DNA of 64,000 bases from Butyrivibrio sp. GTDB taxonomy: Bacteria; Bacillota; Clostridia; Lachnospirales; Lachnospiraceae. Within the stretch, counting starts at the first letter, position 1. Every line of letters starts with the position of its first letter. The notes beneath the pieces were generated by a model, which saw nothing but the letters and a program-made list of their open reading frames with translations, made no database searches and was not told the origin of the DNA. Location: NCBI GenBank assembly GCA_016291375.1, contig JAEEXE010000002.1:62001-126000 (forward strand), in the 5' to 3' direction. Of the stretch, positions 8,755 to 17,428 are shown piece by piece. A program made the translations under genes and the position numbers.

Positions 8755-10497
8755 ATGAATGCAGCATTATTACTAATCATCAGCATTGCTGTTCTCGCTG
8801 TGGGCTATATTTTCTACGGCGGATGGCTTGCTAAGCAGTGGGGTGTAGATCCCTCTCGTAAGACTCCTGCACATGAGCTTGAAGACGGACTTGACTATGT
8901 TCCTGCCAAAGCGCCTGTGCTTATGGGTCACCACTTTTCATCAATCGCCGGAGCCGGCCCTATCAACGGACCTATTCAGGCAGCCGTTTTCGGATGGGTT
9001 CCGGTTCTCTTATGGGTACTTATCGGAGGAATTTTCTTTGGTGGAATTCATGACTTCGGTGCCCTTTTTGCTTCCCTTCGTCACAAGGGACAGTCAATCG
9101 GTGAGATCATCGATGATTCCATGGGCAAGACTGCCAAGAAACTTTTCATCACATTTGGTTATCTTACTCTTTTGCTTGTAGTTGCAGCTTTCAGCTCAAT
9201 CGTTGCAAGCACATTCGGTAATACAACATCAGCAGGCGCAGCAGTTGAAGGTGCAGCTCTTGCAGCTAACCAGTCAACAGCAATGATCTCTCTTTTGTTC
9301 ATTGTTCTTGCTGTTGTTTTTGGTTTCTTTGTTTACAGAAAGAACGCTCCTATCGGTATCTCTTCCGTTCTCGGTTGTGTTGGTATCATAGCAGTCGTTT
9401 TCATCGGCCTTAATTTCCACCCCATTTCAATTTCTTACAATGCATGGATGTGGATTCTTGGCGGATATATCCTTGTAGCTTCAGTTACTCCTGTTTGGAT
9501 TCTTCTCCAGCCCAGAGATTACCTTAGCTCTTTCCTTCTTTACTTCATGATCGGTGCCGGTATTATTGCTATCATCGGTTCTGCAGTTACCGGAAACAGC
9601 TCTTTTGTAATCCCTGCTATGGGTGATGCATCTCTTAAGGGAACAGGCGTATTTACTACCGGAACTGCCTTCCCTGCACTTTTTGTTACTATTGCTTGTG
9701 GTGCTATTTCCGGCTTCCATTCTCTTGTTTCTTCAGGAACAACTGCTAAGCAGCTTGATAATGAGAAGGATGCTAAGCCTGTTGCTTTTGGTTCAATGCT
9801 TATTGAGTGTGTAGTTGCTGTTATCTCTCTTTGCGCAGTTGGTTTTGTTTGGGTTGCTGCAGCAAACGGTGATTATGCGAGCCCCACTCAGGTATTCGCC
9901 GGCGGTCTTTCAGCTATGATCGGATCCTTCGCACCCGGTGTTCAGAACATTATGTATCAGCTCCTTATCCTTGCAGTTTCAGTATTCTGTCTCACATCTC
10001 TTGATACAGCTACTCGTCTTGCAAGATATATGTTCCAGGAGTTCTTTATTGAAAATGGACAGACAGCTAAGGATCTTACAGGATACAAGAAGGTTCTTGC
10101 CAATCCTTATGTTGCAACAGCGATCACTGTTGTTCTCGGCATCAGCCTTGGTATGACCGGTTACACCAAGATCTGGCCTCTCTTCGGAGCAGCTAACCAG
10201 CTTCTTGCTGCTATCGGACTTCTTGCTGTTTGTACATGGCTTGGTGCTGTAGGCAAGAACAACAAGATGTTCTATATTCCTATGGTATTCATGCTTGCAG
10301 TTACTATCTGCTCTCTTGTTCAGACAATCACTACTAAGATGACAGCTTACACTTCAGGAAACGCTGATGTATGGGCACTTATTCAGTCTCTCATCGCTGT
10401 TCTTCTTGTTGTTCTTTCTATCATCCTTGCTGTTATCGCAGGTAAGACTCTTATTAACCAGTACAAAGACAAGAAAAGCGGAAATGCAGCCGCTTAA
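8755..10497 (+). CDS. cstA: Carbon starvation protein A family transporter
   Basis: 580-residue, very hydrophobic inner-membrane protein with some fifteen to sixteen membrane segments. The CstA signature is at the N-terminus: ELEDGLDYVPAKAPVLMGHHF followed by the SIAGAGPINGPIQAA loop (residues about 40-80), and GFHSLVSSGTTAKQL near residue 325. CstA and its relatives import peptides or pyruvate in enterobacteria; the substrate here is not proven. The length fits the shorter Firmicutes members (E. coli CstA is about 700). It is preceded by an unknown 175-residue gene in the same operon and followed by a hairpin. Confidence 0.95.
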   Translation: MNAALLLIISIAVLAVGYIFYGGWLAKQWGVDPSRKTPAHELEDGLDYVPAKAPVLMGHHFSSIAGAGPINGPIQAAVFGWVPVLLWVLIGGIFFGGIHDFGALFASLRHKGQSIGEIIDDSMGKTAKKLFITFGYLTLLLVVAAFSSIVASTFGNTTSAGAAVEGAALAANQSTAMISLLFIVLAVVFGFFVYRKNAPIGISSVLGCVGIIAVVFIGLNFHPISISYNAWMWILGGYILVASVTPVWILLQPRDYLSSFLLYFMIGAGIIAIIGSAVTGNSSFVIPAMGDASLKGTGVFTTGTAFPALFVTIACGAISGFHSLVSSGTTAKQLDNEKDAKPVAFGSMLIECVVAVISLCAVGFVWVAAANGDYASPTQVFAGGLSAMIGSFAPGVQNIMYQLLILAVSVFCLTSLDTATRLARYMFQEFFIENGQTAKDLTGYKKVLANPYVATAITVVLGISLGMTGYTKIWPLFGAANQLLAAIGLLAVCTWLGAVGKNNKMFYIPMVFMLAVTICSLVQTITTKMTAYTSGNADVWALIQSLIAVLLVVLSIILAVIAGKTLINQYKDKKSGNAAA

Positions 10498-10514
10498 ATA
10501 ATATTGGAATTCTT

Positions 10515-10554
10515 TTCGGCCGGACACTTTGCACTTACAATTGTTCCGGCCGAA
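10515..10554 (+). terminator. Hairpin after cstA, probable terminator
   Basis: A perfect 10-bp GC-rich stem (TTCGGCCGGA at 10515-10524 with TCCGGCCGAA at 10545-10554) around a 20-nt loop lies 18 nt past the cstA stop. The downstream U content is modest, so termination may be partial. Confidence 0.55.
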
Positions 10555-10567
10555 GTTATTCCTTTTA

Positions 10568-10596
10568 TTGATTTGAAGTCCAGAATATGCTAATAT
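10568..10596 (+). promoter_or_regulatory. Promoter of tRNA-Arg
   Basis: TTGATT (10568-10573), a 17-nt spacer and TAATAT (10591-10596) lie 11 nt before the mature tRNA 5' end, a normal distance for a tRNA gene. Confidence 0.7.
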
Positions 10597-10607
10597 ACAT
10601 AAGTCAT

Positions 10608-10681
10608 GTTTCCGTAGCTCAGCAGGATAGAGCGTCCGCCTCCTAAGCGGAAGGTCGTGCGTTCGAATCGCATCGGGAACA
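10608..10681 (+). tRNA. tRNA-Arg (anticodon CCT)
   Basis: A complete cloverleaf folds: acceptor GTTTCCG with CGGGAAC (one G-U pair), a D arm with GCTC/GAGC, anticodon stem TCCGC/GCGGA around loop CTCCTAA (anticodon CCT, reads AGG), a variable loop, and T arm GTGCG-TTCGAAT-CGCAT. The discriminator is A and CCA is not encoded. It has its own promoter and terminator. Confidence 0.97.
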
Positions 10682-10699
10682 TTTCTTCAATAATCCCTA

Positions 10700-10729
10700 A
10701 GAAGTCTGCCGTGCAGGCTTCTTTTTTTA
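10700..10729 (+). terminator. Terminator of tRNA-Arg
   Basis: A 10-bp stem (10700-10709 with 10713-10722, one G-U pair, 3-nt loop) runs directly into a T-rich tract (CTTTTTTTAT), 19 nt after the tRNA. Confidence 0.88.
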
Positions 10730-10874
10730 TTATGTAATAATAAATCTTTTATTAAATAGTTCTCATCCCACTTTTTTAAACTTTTGTCCTTATATACAAT
10801 AGTAGTGTGACGCTCTGAACATATTTAATGCTCTGACACGGATTTCAAAGTGATGAATTATTCGGAGGACTAAA

Positions 10875-11771
10875 ATGAGTAAGGACAAAGGTTATAGATC
10901 ACTTAAGAAAACTGACTATATCATAATGGCCCTACTTCTGGTTGTTGCTCTGGTAATATGTCTTATTATTTATCGAGATAATTTTCTAAAAACTTCCACA
11001 AGATCAGCTAAAGTTTCCGGCACCATTTCTGTTTCTGATTATAATGGTAAAAAAATAGGTGTTCAGACCGGCACCGTATTTGATCAAATGATCCGTATAA
11101 ATATCCCGGATGCCGAGATTTCCTACTACAATTCATATACAGAACTTTTGTCCGCCCTTAAGTCCGGTTCTATTGATGGCTTTGCTGTTGATGAACCCAT
11201 GATCAAATATATGATGGCTAAAGATAATTCTGTAGATTATATTCGGGACTACATGGATGATTACAGCTTTGGCTTTGCTTTTCCAAAAAGTCCGAAGGGA
11301 GAAGAACTCTGCAAAGAATTTTCTGATTATGTAATCGAAGCCAAAACTGATGGTACTCTTGATTCCATTGATTCTCTATGGTTTGGTGCTGCCGAATACA
11401 AAAAAGAAATTCCTGATCTTGAGGTTCTTAATCATGATAACGGTATCCTTACACTTGCAGTTGAACCCGCAAATGCCCCTTTCGTTTATTTAAAAGATGT
11501 TTCTATAGTGGGCTACGAGATTGATCTCGCCTACAGATTTTGTAAAGATAATGGCTATGGCCTTAAGATTGTTGATATGAATTTTGATGAAATTCTTCCT
11601 GCCGTTTCTTCCGGTAGTGCAGACTTTGGTTGTTCCACAATTACTATTACTAATGAGCGAAAAGAAATTGTGGATTTCTCTGTACCTCATTACAAGGGTG
11701 GTTCTGTTCTTGCCGTAAGAGCCGAAGATACCGCAGGGAAAAATAATGGTTCCGGCGAAACCGATTACTAA
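10875..11771 (+). CDS. Orphan membrane-anchored amino-acid-type (SBP_bac_3) binding protein
   Basis: 298-residue protein with one N-terminal membrane segment (about 14-35, no lipobox cysteine) and an extracellular type-3 solute-binding region. The order is unusual. Residues about 50-175 look like the second half of a binding domain (YNGKKIGVQTGTVFDQMI; ALKSGSIDGFAVDEPMIKYM). Residues about 185-285 look like a first half (AVEPANAPFVYL, VGYEIDLAYRFCKDNGYGL, ITITNERKEIVDFS). The same order is known from Lachnospiraceae binding protein-permease fusions or pairs, but no permease or ATPase follows here. AGGAG precedes the ATG. It may be a sensor or a partner of a distant transporter. Confidence 0.8.
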   Translation: MSKDKGYRSLKKTDYIIMALLLVVALVICLIIYRDNFLKTSTRSAKVSGTISVSDYNGKKIGVQTGTVFDQMIRINIPDAEISYYNSYTELLSALKSGSIDGFAVDEPMIKYMMAKDNSVDYIRDYMDDYSFGFAFPKSPKGEELCKEFSDYVIEAKTDGTLDSIDSLWFGAAEYKKEIPDLEVLNHDNGILTLAVEPANAPFVYLKDVSIVGYEIDLAYRFCKDNGYGLKIVDMNFDEILPAVSSGSADFGCSTITITNERKEIVDFSVPHYKGGSVLAVRAEDTAGKNNGSGETDY

Positions 11772-11820
11772 GATTAACACTATCTTTTTTAATATGATTA
11801 CTTTGTTTTTTTATTACTAT

Positions 11821-11855
11821 AAAAACGACCCACGCCTCGTCTGAGGTGTGAGTCG
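11821..11855 (-). terminator. Terminator downstream of deoD
   Basis: A 13-bp stem with two wobble pairs (11826-11838 with 11843-11855, loop GTCT) is followed on the minus strand by GTTTTTAT. It ends the deoD transcript and faces the convergent binding-protein gene. Confidence 0.8.
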
Positions 11856-11884
11856 ATTAATTATGCTTGTCTTACTCGTATTTA

Positions 11885-12592
11885 TCAAAGCAAAATAGCT
11901 GTTTTAAGCGCTATCTCCATCATATCGGTAAAGCCTGTCTCTCTCTCTTTTGCAGAAAGCTCACCCTCTTTGAAAAGATGATCTGAAACAGTAAGAATAG
12001 TAAGCGCATTCTTCTTTGCTTCTGCAGCGTTCATGTAAAGAGCAACTGTCTCCATTTCAACCGCAAGTGCGCCCATGTTCTTATAAAGCTCACTCTCGTT
12101 ACATTTTTTATAAAAGGCATCAGAAGAAAGAACATTTCCTACGTGATATTTTACGTTCTTTTCCTTAGCGATAGCTACTGCCTTCTCCAGAATATCATAG
12201 CTGGCTGTAGGACAGAATGTTCCGGGAAGTCCGTACTGGAATCCGTAATTGGAATCGGTGTGTGCTCCCATTGCAAAGATGATGTCCATTACGTTGACAT
12301 CTTCCTTGAGTCCTCCTGCGCTTCCTACTCTGATGATGTTATCTACATCATAAAAGTTGAAAAGCTCGTATGTATATATTCCTATTGAGGGAATTCCCAT
12401 TCCGTGTCCCATTACAGAAACTTCTTTTCCCTGGTATTTACCTGTATATCCAAGCATTCCTCTTACTTCATTAAAGCACTTAGCATCTGAAAGAAATGTT
12501 TCAGCAATGAACTTTGCTCTTAAAGGATCGCCCGGCATAAGGACTGTCTTGGCTATATCTCCTTTTTCAGCACTGTTGTGAGGTGTTGCCAT
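11885..12592 (-). CDS. deoD: Purine nucleoside phosphorylase, DeoD type
   Basis: 235-residue cytoplasmic enzyme of purine salvage that phosphorolyses (deoxy)nucleosides to base and (deoxy)ribose 1-phosphate. It has the hexameric NP-I family layout: MPGDPLRAKFIAETFL near residue 18, GHGMGIPSIGIYTYEL near 63, the phosphate-binding RVGSAGGL near 87, the base-binding AVEMETVALY near 180, and the SDH near 203 that carries the catalytic Asp. The length matches E. coli DeoD (239). AGGAG precedes the ATG. It is followed by its own terminator and preceded by the DUF3881 gene. Confidence 0.97.
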   Translation of the reverse strand: MATPHNSAEKGDIAKTVLMPGDPLRAKFIAETFLSDAKCFNEVRGMLGYTGKYQGKEVSVMGHGMGIPSIGIYTYELFNFYDVDNIIRVGSAGGLKEDVNVMDIIFAMGAHTDSNYGFQYGLPGTFCPTASYDILEKAVAIAKEKNVKYHVGNVLSSDAFYKKCNESELYKNMGALAVEMETVALYMNAAEAKKNALTILTVSDHLFKEGELSAKERETGFTDMMEIALKTAILL

Positions 12593-12619
12593 ATCATTGT
12601 TCTCCTTTCTTATATGTTA

Positions 12620-13501
12620 TTATCTAGGGAAATTTATATATCCCTGCATCCAAATATTTCCTTTGAACCTTCTGCCTACGGCTGGCTCTCCCAGAAGATC
12701 CGCATCATTTATGCATAGATCAAATTCCATATCATTGCAATTGATTCTCATAATATGTACGGTCTCGTTTGTGAGAGAGTTGACTGTTTTCCTCGCCTGC
12801 GTTATTTCACCCAGAACGGAATAATGATCGCATTCAACTCCGTATGGCATAAAATAAGTATCAACAAGACTGTACACATCCTGCTTTCTTATTTTCCTTG
12901 AAAGTGTTGTGTACAGATCCATGTCATCAAGAGTAAGAGATTCTATCGCAGTTTCATCTCCCTTTCTTGCGTTGTTGATCAGCTTATTTCTATAATTAAC
13001 CTTTTTCTTAGCTACTTCTTTTTCTTCTTCGGTCTTAGCGATAGGCATAAGTATCTGCCCTTTTATCGAAAGTGCCGATAAACTCAAGGTCGTTCCTCTT
13101 ATTGGAAACTTATCCTCGTTCTCATATTTCATATAAGAGATCATATTTAAGAGGTAAAAGACAAGTGATACTCCCAGTCTGTTCTCATTACAGATCCCTG
13201 CGTAGGAGTGCTGCGCAGCGTGTCTTTCTACTGAGATATCCTCTTCGGTACTTACTGCTGAAGGAATCAGATAAGGATAGTAGTATTCGTAAACGAATTT
13301 ATCCTCTTCATCAAACTCACCACATACAGCAAGTCCAAGTCCCTCTGAGTAGTCTTTCATAAATTCCGCTATCAGTTCATTGTCATTTGAAGAGGCATAA
13401 TTTCTGCTTGTCGGATGCTGAACAGAATTGACTATAAGCTGTGTCATTTCTTTTCTGTTTTTGATCTTGGAAAAGCCCACTGCCCTTAGGAATTTATGCA
13501 A
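12620..13501 (-). CDS. DUF3881-family protein of unknown function
   Basis: 293-residue soluble protein recognised as the DUF3881 family common next to serS in Lachnospiraceae; its function is unknown. The start codon is TTG (13499-13501) with GAGGTG 9 nt upstream, giving MHKFLRAVGFSK. No signal peptide or membrane helices are visible. A Lys/Glu-rich helical stretch lies near residues 155-180. The C-terminal part (about 215-293) is strand-rich and ends in GEPAVGRRFKGNIWMQGYI. It lies between serS and deoD in the same direction. The family assignment is from memory of conserved neighbourhood and sequence feel, so it is moderately certain. Confidence 0.72.
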   Translation of the reverse strand: MHKFLRAVGFSKIKNRKEMTQLIVNSVQHPTSRNYASSNDNELIAEFMKDYSEGLGLAVCGEFDEEDKFVYEYYYPYLIPSAVSTEEDISVERHAAQHSYAGICNENRLGVSLVFYLLNMISYMKYENEDKFPIRGTTLSLSALSIKGQILMPIAKTEEEKEVAKKKVNYRNKLINNARKGDETAIESLTLDDMDLYTTLSRKIRKQDVYSLVDTYFMPYGVECDHYSVLGEITQARKTVNSLTNETVHIMRINCNDMEFDLCINDADLLGEPAVGRRFKGNIWMQGYINFPR

Positions 13502-13544
13502 CTACTTCTTCACCTCTTTTCGGTCTTATATATTTAGTATGTTC

Positions 13545-14834
13545 TTATTTCTTTGTTGGTACAAGAACCTCTTTTCCACCCATGTATGGACGAAGAACCT
13601 CAGGTATCTTAACGCTTCCGTCTGCCTGAAGGTTGTTCTCAAGAAATGCAATAAGCATTCTGGGAGGAGCAACAACTGTATTGTTAAGTGTGTGTGCAAG
13701 GTAATTGCCATCCTTGCCCTTGATTCTGATCTTAAGTCTTCTTGCCTGTGCATCTCCAAGGTTAGAACAGCTTCCTACCTCAAAGTATTTTTTCTGTCTT
13801 GGTGACCAAGCTTCTACGTCACAAGACTTGCACTTAAGATCTGCAAGATCTCCTGAACAACACTCAAGTGTACGTACAGGTATATCCATTGATCTGAAAA
13901 GATCTACAGTATTCTTCCAAAGCTTGTCGTACCATGTCTTTGATTCTTCTGGCTTACAGATTACTACCATCTCCTGTTTCTCAAACTGGTGAATTCTGTA
14001 AACACCTCTTTCCTCTATGCCGTGTGCACCTTTCTCTTTTCTAAAGCAAGGTGAATAGCTTGTAAGTGCCTGAGGAACTTCTTCCTCGGGAATGATCTGA
14101 TCGATGAACTTACCGATCATTGAATGCTCACTTGTTCCGATAAGATAGAGGTCTTCACCTTCAATCTTGTACATCATGGCTTCCATCTCAGGGAAACTCA
14201 TAACTCCGGCAACAACATTTCCATGGATCATGAAAGGAGGTACACAATATGTAAAGCCTCTCTCGATCATAAAGTCTCTTGCGTATGAAATAACAGCAGA
14301 GTGAAGTCTTGCGATATCACCCATAAGATAATAGAAACCATTTCCTGCTACTCTTCTCGCAGCATCAAGGTCTATTCCGTTGAAGCTCTCCATTATATCT
14401 GTATGATAGGGAATTTCAAAATCAGGAACTACAGGTTCTCCGAATTTCTCAATCTCAACATTCTCAGAATCATCTTTTCCTACCGGAACTGTATCATCGA
14501 TAATCTGAGGAATGATCATCATCTTATTTGTTACTTCCTCATTGAGCTGTTTCTGCTTCTCTTCAAGTTCTTCAAGCGTCTTAGCATCTTTTGCTACCTG
14601 ATCCTTAAGAGCCATAGCTTCTTCTTTTTTGCCCTGACCCATAAGTGCACCGATTTCTTTTGAAATCTTGTTTCTGTTTGCACGGATCTCGTCAGCCTTC
14701 TGCTGATTTGTTCTTCTTTCTTCATCAAGCTTTATAACTTCATCTACTAATGGAAGCTTTTCGTCCTGAAATTTTTTCTTGATGTTCTCTCTTACTACAT
14801 CCGGATTCTCACGTAAAAATTTAATGTCTATCAT
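13545..14834 (-). CDS. serS: Seryl-tRNA synthetase
   Basis: 429-residue class II aminoacyl-tRNA synthetase charging tRNA-Ser (and tRNA-Sec if present). The N-terminal antiparallel coiled coil that grips the tRNA long arm spans about residues 28-105. The class II motifs follow: motif 2 FRKEKGAHGIEERGVYRIHQF near 260-280 and motif 3 with the conserved Arg (PPRMLIAFLENN near 395). The length is typical (about 425). No T-box leader is visible: only about 60 bp separate it from the DUF4446 gene upstream. The ATG follows GGAGG. Confidence 0.98.
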   Translation of the reverse strand: MIDIKFLRENPDVVRENIKKKFQDEKLPLVDEVIKLDEERRTNQQKADEIRANRNKISKEIGALMGQGKKEEAMALKDQVAKDAKTLEELEEKQKQLNEEVTNKMMIIPQIIDDTVPVGKDDSENVEIEKFGEPVVPDFEIPYHTDIMESFNGIDLDAARRVAGNGFYYLMGDIARLHSAVISYARDFMIERGFTYCVPPFMIHGNVVAGVMSFPEMEAMMYKIEGEDLYLIGTSEHSMIGKFIDQIIPEEEVPQALTSYSPCFRKEKGAHGIEERGVYRIHQFEKQEMVVICKPEESKTWYDKLWKNTVDLFRSMDIPVRTLECCSGDLADLKCKSCDVEAWSPRQKKYFEVGSCSNLGDAQARRLKIRIKGKDGNYLAHTLNNTVVAPPRMLIAFLENNLQADGSVKIPEVLRPYMGGKEVLVPTKK

Positions 14835-14895
14835 TCCGTTTTTTCCTCCAACGATTTATGTATAATAGATTTTTAACAATTTAATTTTAAGCGCC

Positions 14896-15417
14896 TTATC
14901 TATCCGCGCTTACTAATGCTTTATCCAAAGCTGCTTTTTCTTCTTCACTAAGTTCAACATCAGCTACACCGGCGTTGATTTCTTTTGCATAAGAATAATT
15001 CAGTCCGTCAGTACTATGTACTGAGTTGATCAAGTATCCGTTGTCGTTCTCATCAAGCAGGCAAAGTGCGAAGCTAAGCTGTCCACCCATTTGATTGAAT
15101 GCATCATACTTCTCAAGTCCCATTTTCTGGAATGACTTCTGCATTCTTCTGTTGATTCTCTGGATCTCTTTTCTGTTCTTTTCGTTTTCGGCTCTTACTA
15201 TGCTGTTCTCATTGAAAAGATTTACTATCTCTTCTTCAAGAGATTCTGCTTCTTTTCCCTTCATGAATCTGTTGTATTTCTTCTCTAATTTCTTTACTCT
15301 ACAAGACTGCACAATGTTCATGATAAGTAGAATAACTACAAGTGCTAGTAATGCTATAAATATTATTGCGGGATCTATTCCGCTTAAACCTATTGAATTA
15401 AAAATCTGACTTTCCAT
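14896..15417 (-). CDS. DUF4446-family membrane-anchored protein
   Basis: 173-residue protein with one membrane segment near residues 14-36 and a basic flank (SCRVKKLEKKYNRFMKG), then a Glu/Lys/Arg-rich coiled coil (about 55-95) and a small strand-rich C-terminal domain beginning YDAFNQMGGQLSFALCLLDE. This is the DUF4446 layout, a family typically found beside parB in Firmicutes; its function is not established. It sits 15 nt after parB. The topology suggests a short extracellular or membrane N-terminus with the coiled coil inside the cell. A role in segregation or division is only suggested by position. Confidence 0.85.
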   Translation of the reverse strand: MESQIFNSIGLSGIDPAIIFIALLALVVILLIMNIVQSCRVKKLEKKYNRFMKGKEAESLEEEIVNLFNENSIVRAENEKNRKEIQRINRRMQKSFQKMGLEKYDAFNQMGGQLSFALCLLDENDNGYLINSVHSTDGLNYSYAKEINAGVADVELSEEEKAALDKALVSADR

Positions 15418-15432
15418 TCTTATTATCTCCGA

Positions 15433-16338
15433 TTATCCTCTACATAGTCTTTCAGTAATTTTCTCTAAGTCGTCGTTGCTGTAGAACTCAATCTCAATCT
15501 TTCCGGTTCCATCACCTTTGGAGATAATATCAACTTTTGTTCCAACCGCTTGTTTGCATTTCTCAGAGAGTGATGCATATACTGCATCGATGCTTGCATT
15601 CTTTACTGCTGACTTCTTGGTCTTTGCTGTCTTTCCAAGATTCTTTACAAGCTTCTCAGTCTCACGAACACTCAGTTTTTCATCAAATACTTTCTGAGCA
15701 AGCGTGATCTGTTCCTCTTCATTGTCTACAGGAATAAGAGCCCTGGCATGTCCTGTTGAAATGAGTCCTTCAACTACCATCTCTCTTACTTTTTCGCAGA
15801 GCTTAAGTAATCTAAGTGAGTTGGTTATTGTAACTCTGCTCTTTGAAACTTTCTCGGCAACCACATCCTGTGTATATCCGAAATCATCAATGAGTTTCTT
15901 ATATGCGATAGCTTCTTCAATAGGATTAATATCCTCTCTCTGAATATTATCGATAAGAGCAATCTCTGCGATCTCTTGCTCGTTCAGATTCTTGATGATA
16001 ACAGGTACTTCCTTAAGTCCTGCCTTCTTAGCAGCGCGCCATCTTCTCTCACCGCCGACGATTTCATAATGATCTTTTTTGTCTGTAACTATTATCGGGT
16101 TGATGATACCGAACTGCTTGATAGATTCTGATAATTCTAAAAGACTGTCTTCATCAAATGTTTTTCTGGGCTGGTTTCTGTTAGGTTCAACCTTGGTAAT
16201 GTTGACATTAACTACCTGTCCCTCAATGTGTTGCTCAACAATCTTGATTTCTTTTTCTTTTGATGAGGATGATACCTTTGCAGGTATTATTGAATCAAGT
16301 CCCTTGCCCAATCCTCTTTTTGCATTCTTAGCTGCCAT
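15433..16338 (-). CDS. parB: Chromosome-partitioning protein ParB (Spo0J)
   Basis: CTP-dependent DNA clamp that loads at parS and spreads to organise the origin region. The start is set at 16338 (MAAKNAKRGLGKGLDSII) because GGAGGGG lies 6-8 nt upstream; an in-frame ATG at 16359 would overlap parA and lacks a site. This gives 301 residues. It carries the N-terminal ParA-stimulating basic segment, the CTP-binding ParB-N domain (GERRWRAAKKAGLKEVPVII near 95), the KorB-type helix-turn-helix (VAEKVSKSRVTITNSLRLL near 160), and the C-terminal dimerisation domain. Two perfect parS sites lie at 17343-17407. Confidence 0.96.
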   Translation of the reverse strand: MAAKNAKRGLGKGLDSIIPAKVSSSSKEKEIKIVEQHIEGQVVNVNITKVEPNRNQPRKTFDEDSLLELSESIKQFGIINPIIVTDKKDHYEIVGGERRWRAAKKAGLKEVPVIIKNLNEQEIAEIALIDNIQREDINPIEEAIAYKKLIDDFGYTQDVVAEKVSKSRVTITNSLRLLKLCEKVREMVVEGLISTGHARALIPVDNEEEQITLAQKVFDEKLSVRETEKLVKNLGKTAKTKKSAVKNASIDAVYASLSEKCKQAVGTKVDIISKGDGTGKIEIEFYSNDDLEKITERLCRG

Positions 16339-16351
16339 GTTCCCCTCCGGA

Positions 16352-17128
16352 TTATTCAAACTTTCTATCTATTACCTCGCCGGCAAGAAGTCTGTATGCT
16401 TCTGCTCCTGCTGACTTGGGTTCATACACATTTATTGGCATTCCATAACTTGGTGCCTCTGCAAGACGTATGTTCCTGGGAATTATTGTCTTATATACAT
16501 TTTCCTGAATGTGCTCTTTAACGTTCTCAACTACCTGAAGTGATAAGTTGGTACGTGAGTCAAACATTGTAAATACTACGCCTTCCATTTCAAGCTCGGG
16601 ATTTAATCTGTCTTTTACAAGATTAACTGTATGTACAAGCTGACTTAATCCTTCTAGAGCATAGTACTCACATTGGATTGGAACCAGAACTGTGTTGGCT
16701 GTTGTCATTGCATTTACAGTCAACATACTCAGAGAAGGTGGACAATCTATAACGATAAAATCATAATCATCTTTTACTGTCTTGATTGCTTCCCTTAAGA
16801 TAAATTCCTTTTGCTCTGCATCGATAAGTTCTATCTCTACAGCTGCAAGATTTACATTTGACGGAATGATATCTACTCCGTCTATTTCTTCTACGACATT
16901 TTTAACGATTGCATCATTGGTTTCACACTCGCCGATCATCAGCTCGTATATAGTGTTCTCCAATTCGTTTTTATCAAGTCCGAATCCACTCGTTGTATTT
17001 CCCTGAGGATCCGTGTCGATGACCAGTACTTTCTTACCTTGCTCTGCCAGAGCTGCTGACAGATTGATCGAAGTGGTTGTCTTTCCGACTCCACCTTTTT
17101 GGTTTGCTATTGCAATTACTCTACCCAT
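16352..17128 (-). CDS. parA: Chromosome-partitioning ATPase ParA (Soj)
   Basis: 258-residue deviant-Walker ATPase that drives origin segregation with ParB and, in Bacillus, also modulates DnaA. The deviant Walker A KGGVGKTTTSINL is at residues 10-22, A' motif VLIDTDPQGN-like at 34-43 and Walker B FIVIDCPPSL near 120. The length matches Soj (253). The stop lies 13 nt before the parB start, with the parB ribosome-binding site in the gap. GGAGGAG precedes the ATG. Confidence 0.97.
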   Translation of the reverse strand: MGRVIAIANQKGGVGKTTTSINLSAALAEQGKKVLVIDTDPQGNTTSGFGLDKNELENTIYELMIGECETNDAIVKNVVEEIDGVDIIPSNVNLAAVEIELIDAEQKEFILREAIKTVKDDYDFIVIDCPPSLSMLTVNAMTTANTVLVPIQCEYYALEGLSQLVHTVNLVKDRLNPELEMEGVVFTMFDSRTNLSLQVVENVKEHIQENVYKTIIPRNIRLAEAPSYGMPINVYEPKSAGAEAYRLLAGEVIDRKFE

Positions 17129-17303
17129 TACTCCTCCAACCTATTAAACACTAATCTGATTTTACCACATAATAAATGATATGGTGTCATAAATCATGAC
17201 TTTTTGCCCGAGCGGACAGAAAGTTGTTAGTATTTATTATTATAATTCTATATGTTGTGTCCAAAATTGTTCGGTTTCACAACACAATTATATTTATAGT
17301 TAT

Positions 17304-17407
17304 CATGTTTCACGGATGATTTTACTATATTTTGTGTTTCAATGTTTCACGTGAAACAATTTTTTGTATTATGAATTGTGTTGAAGTTTAATGTTTCACG
17401 TGAAACA
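17304..17407. promoter_or_regulatory. parS: parS cluster: two perfect sites plus one half-site
   Basis: TGTTTCACGTGAAACA occurs exactly twice, at 17343-17358 and 17392-17407 (49 nt apart), matching the B. subtilis parS consensus. A partial copy (TGTTTCACG) lies near 17306. The sites sit between parA and rsmG, about 7 kb from oriC, where ParB nucleates. Confidence 0.95.
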
Positions 17408-17428
17408 TTAAAATAGAAAACACAACAT

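Noticed and set aside
14835-14895. Possible T-box leader before serS
   Set aside because: Only about 60 nt between genes and no T-box sequence or terminator.
17392-17407. parS palindrome as a terminator hairpin
   Set aside because: The exact TGTTTCACGTGAAACA match twice near parAB explains it better, and there is no loop or U-run.
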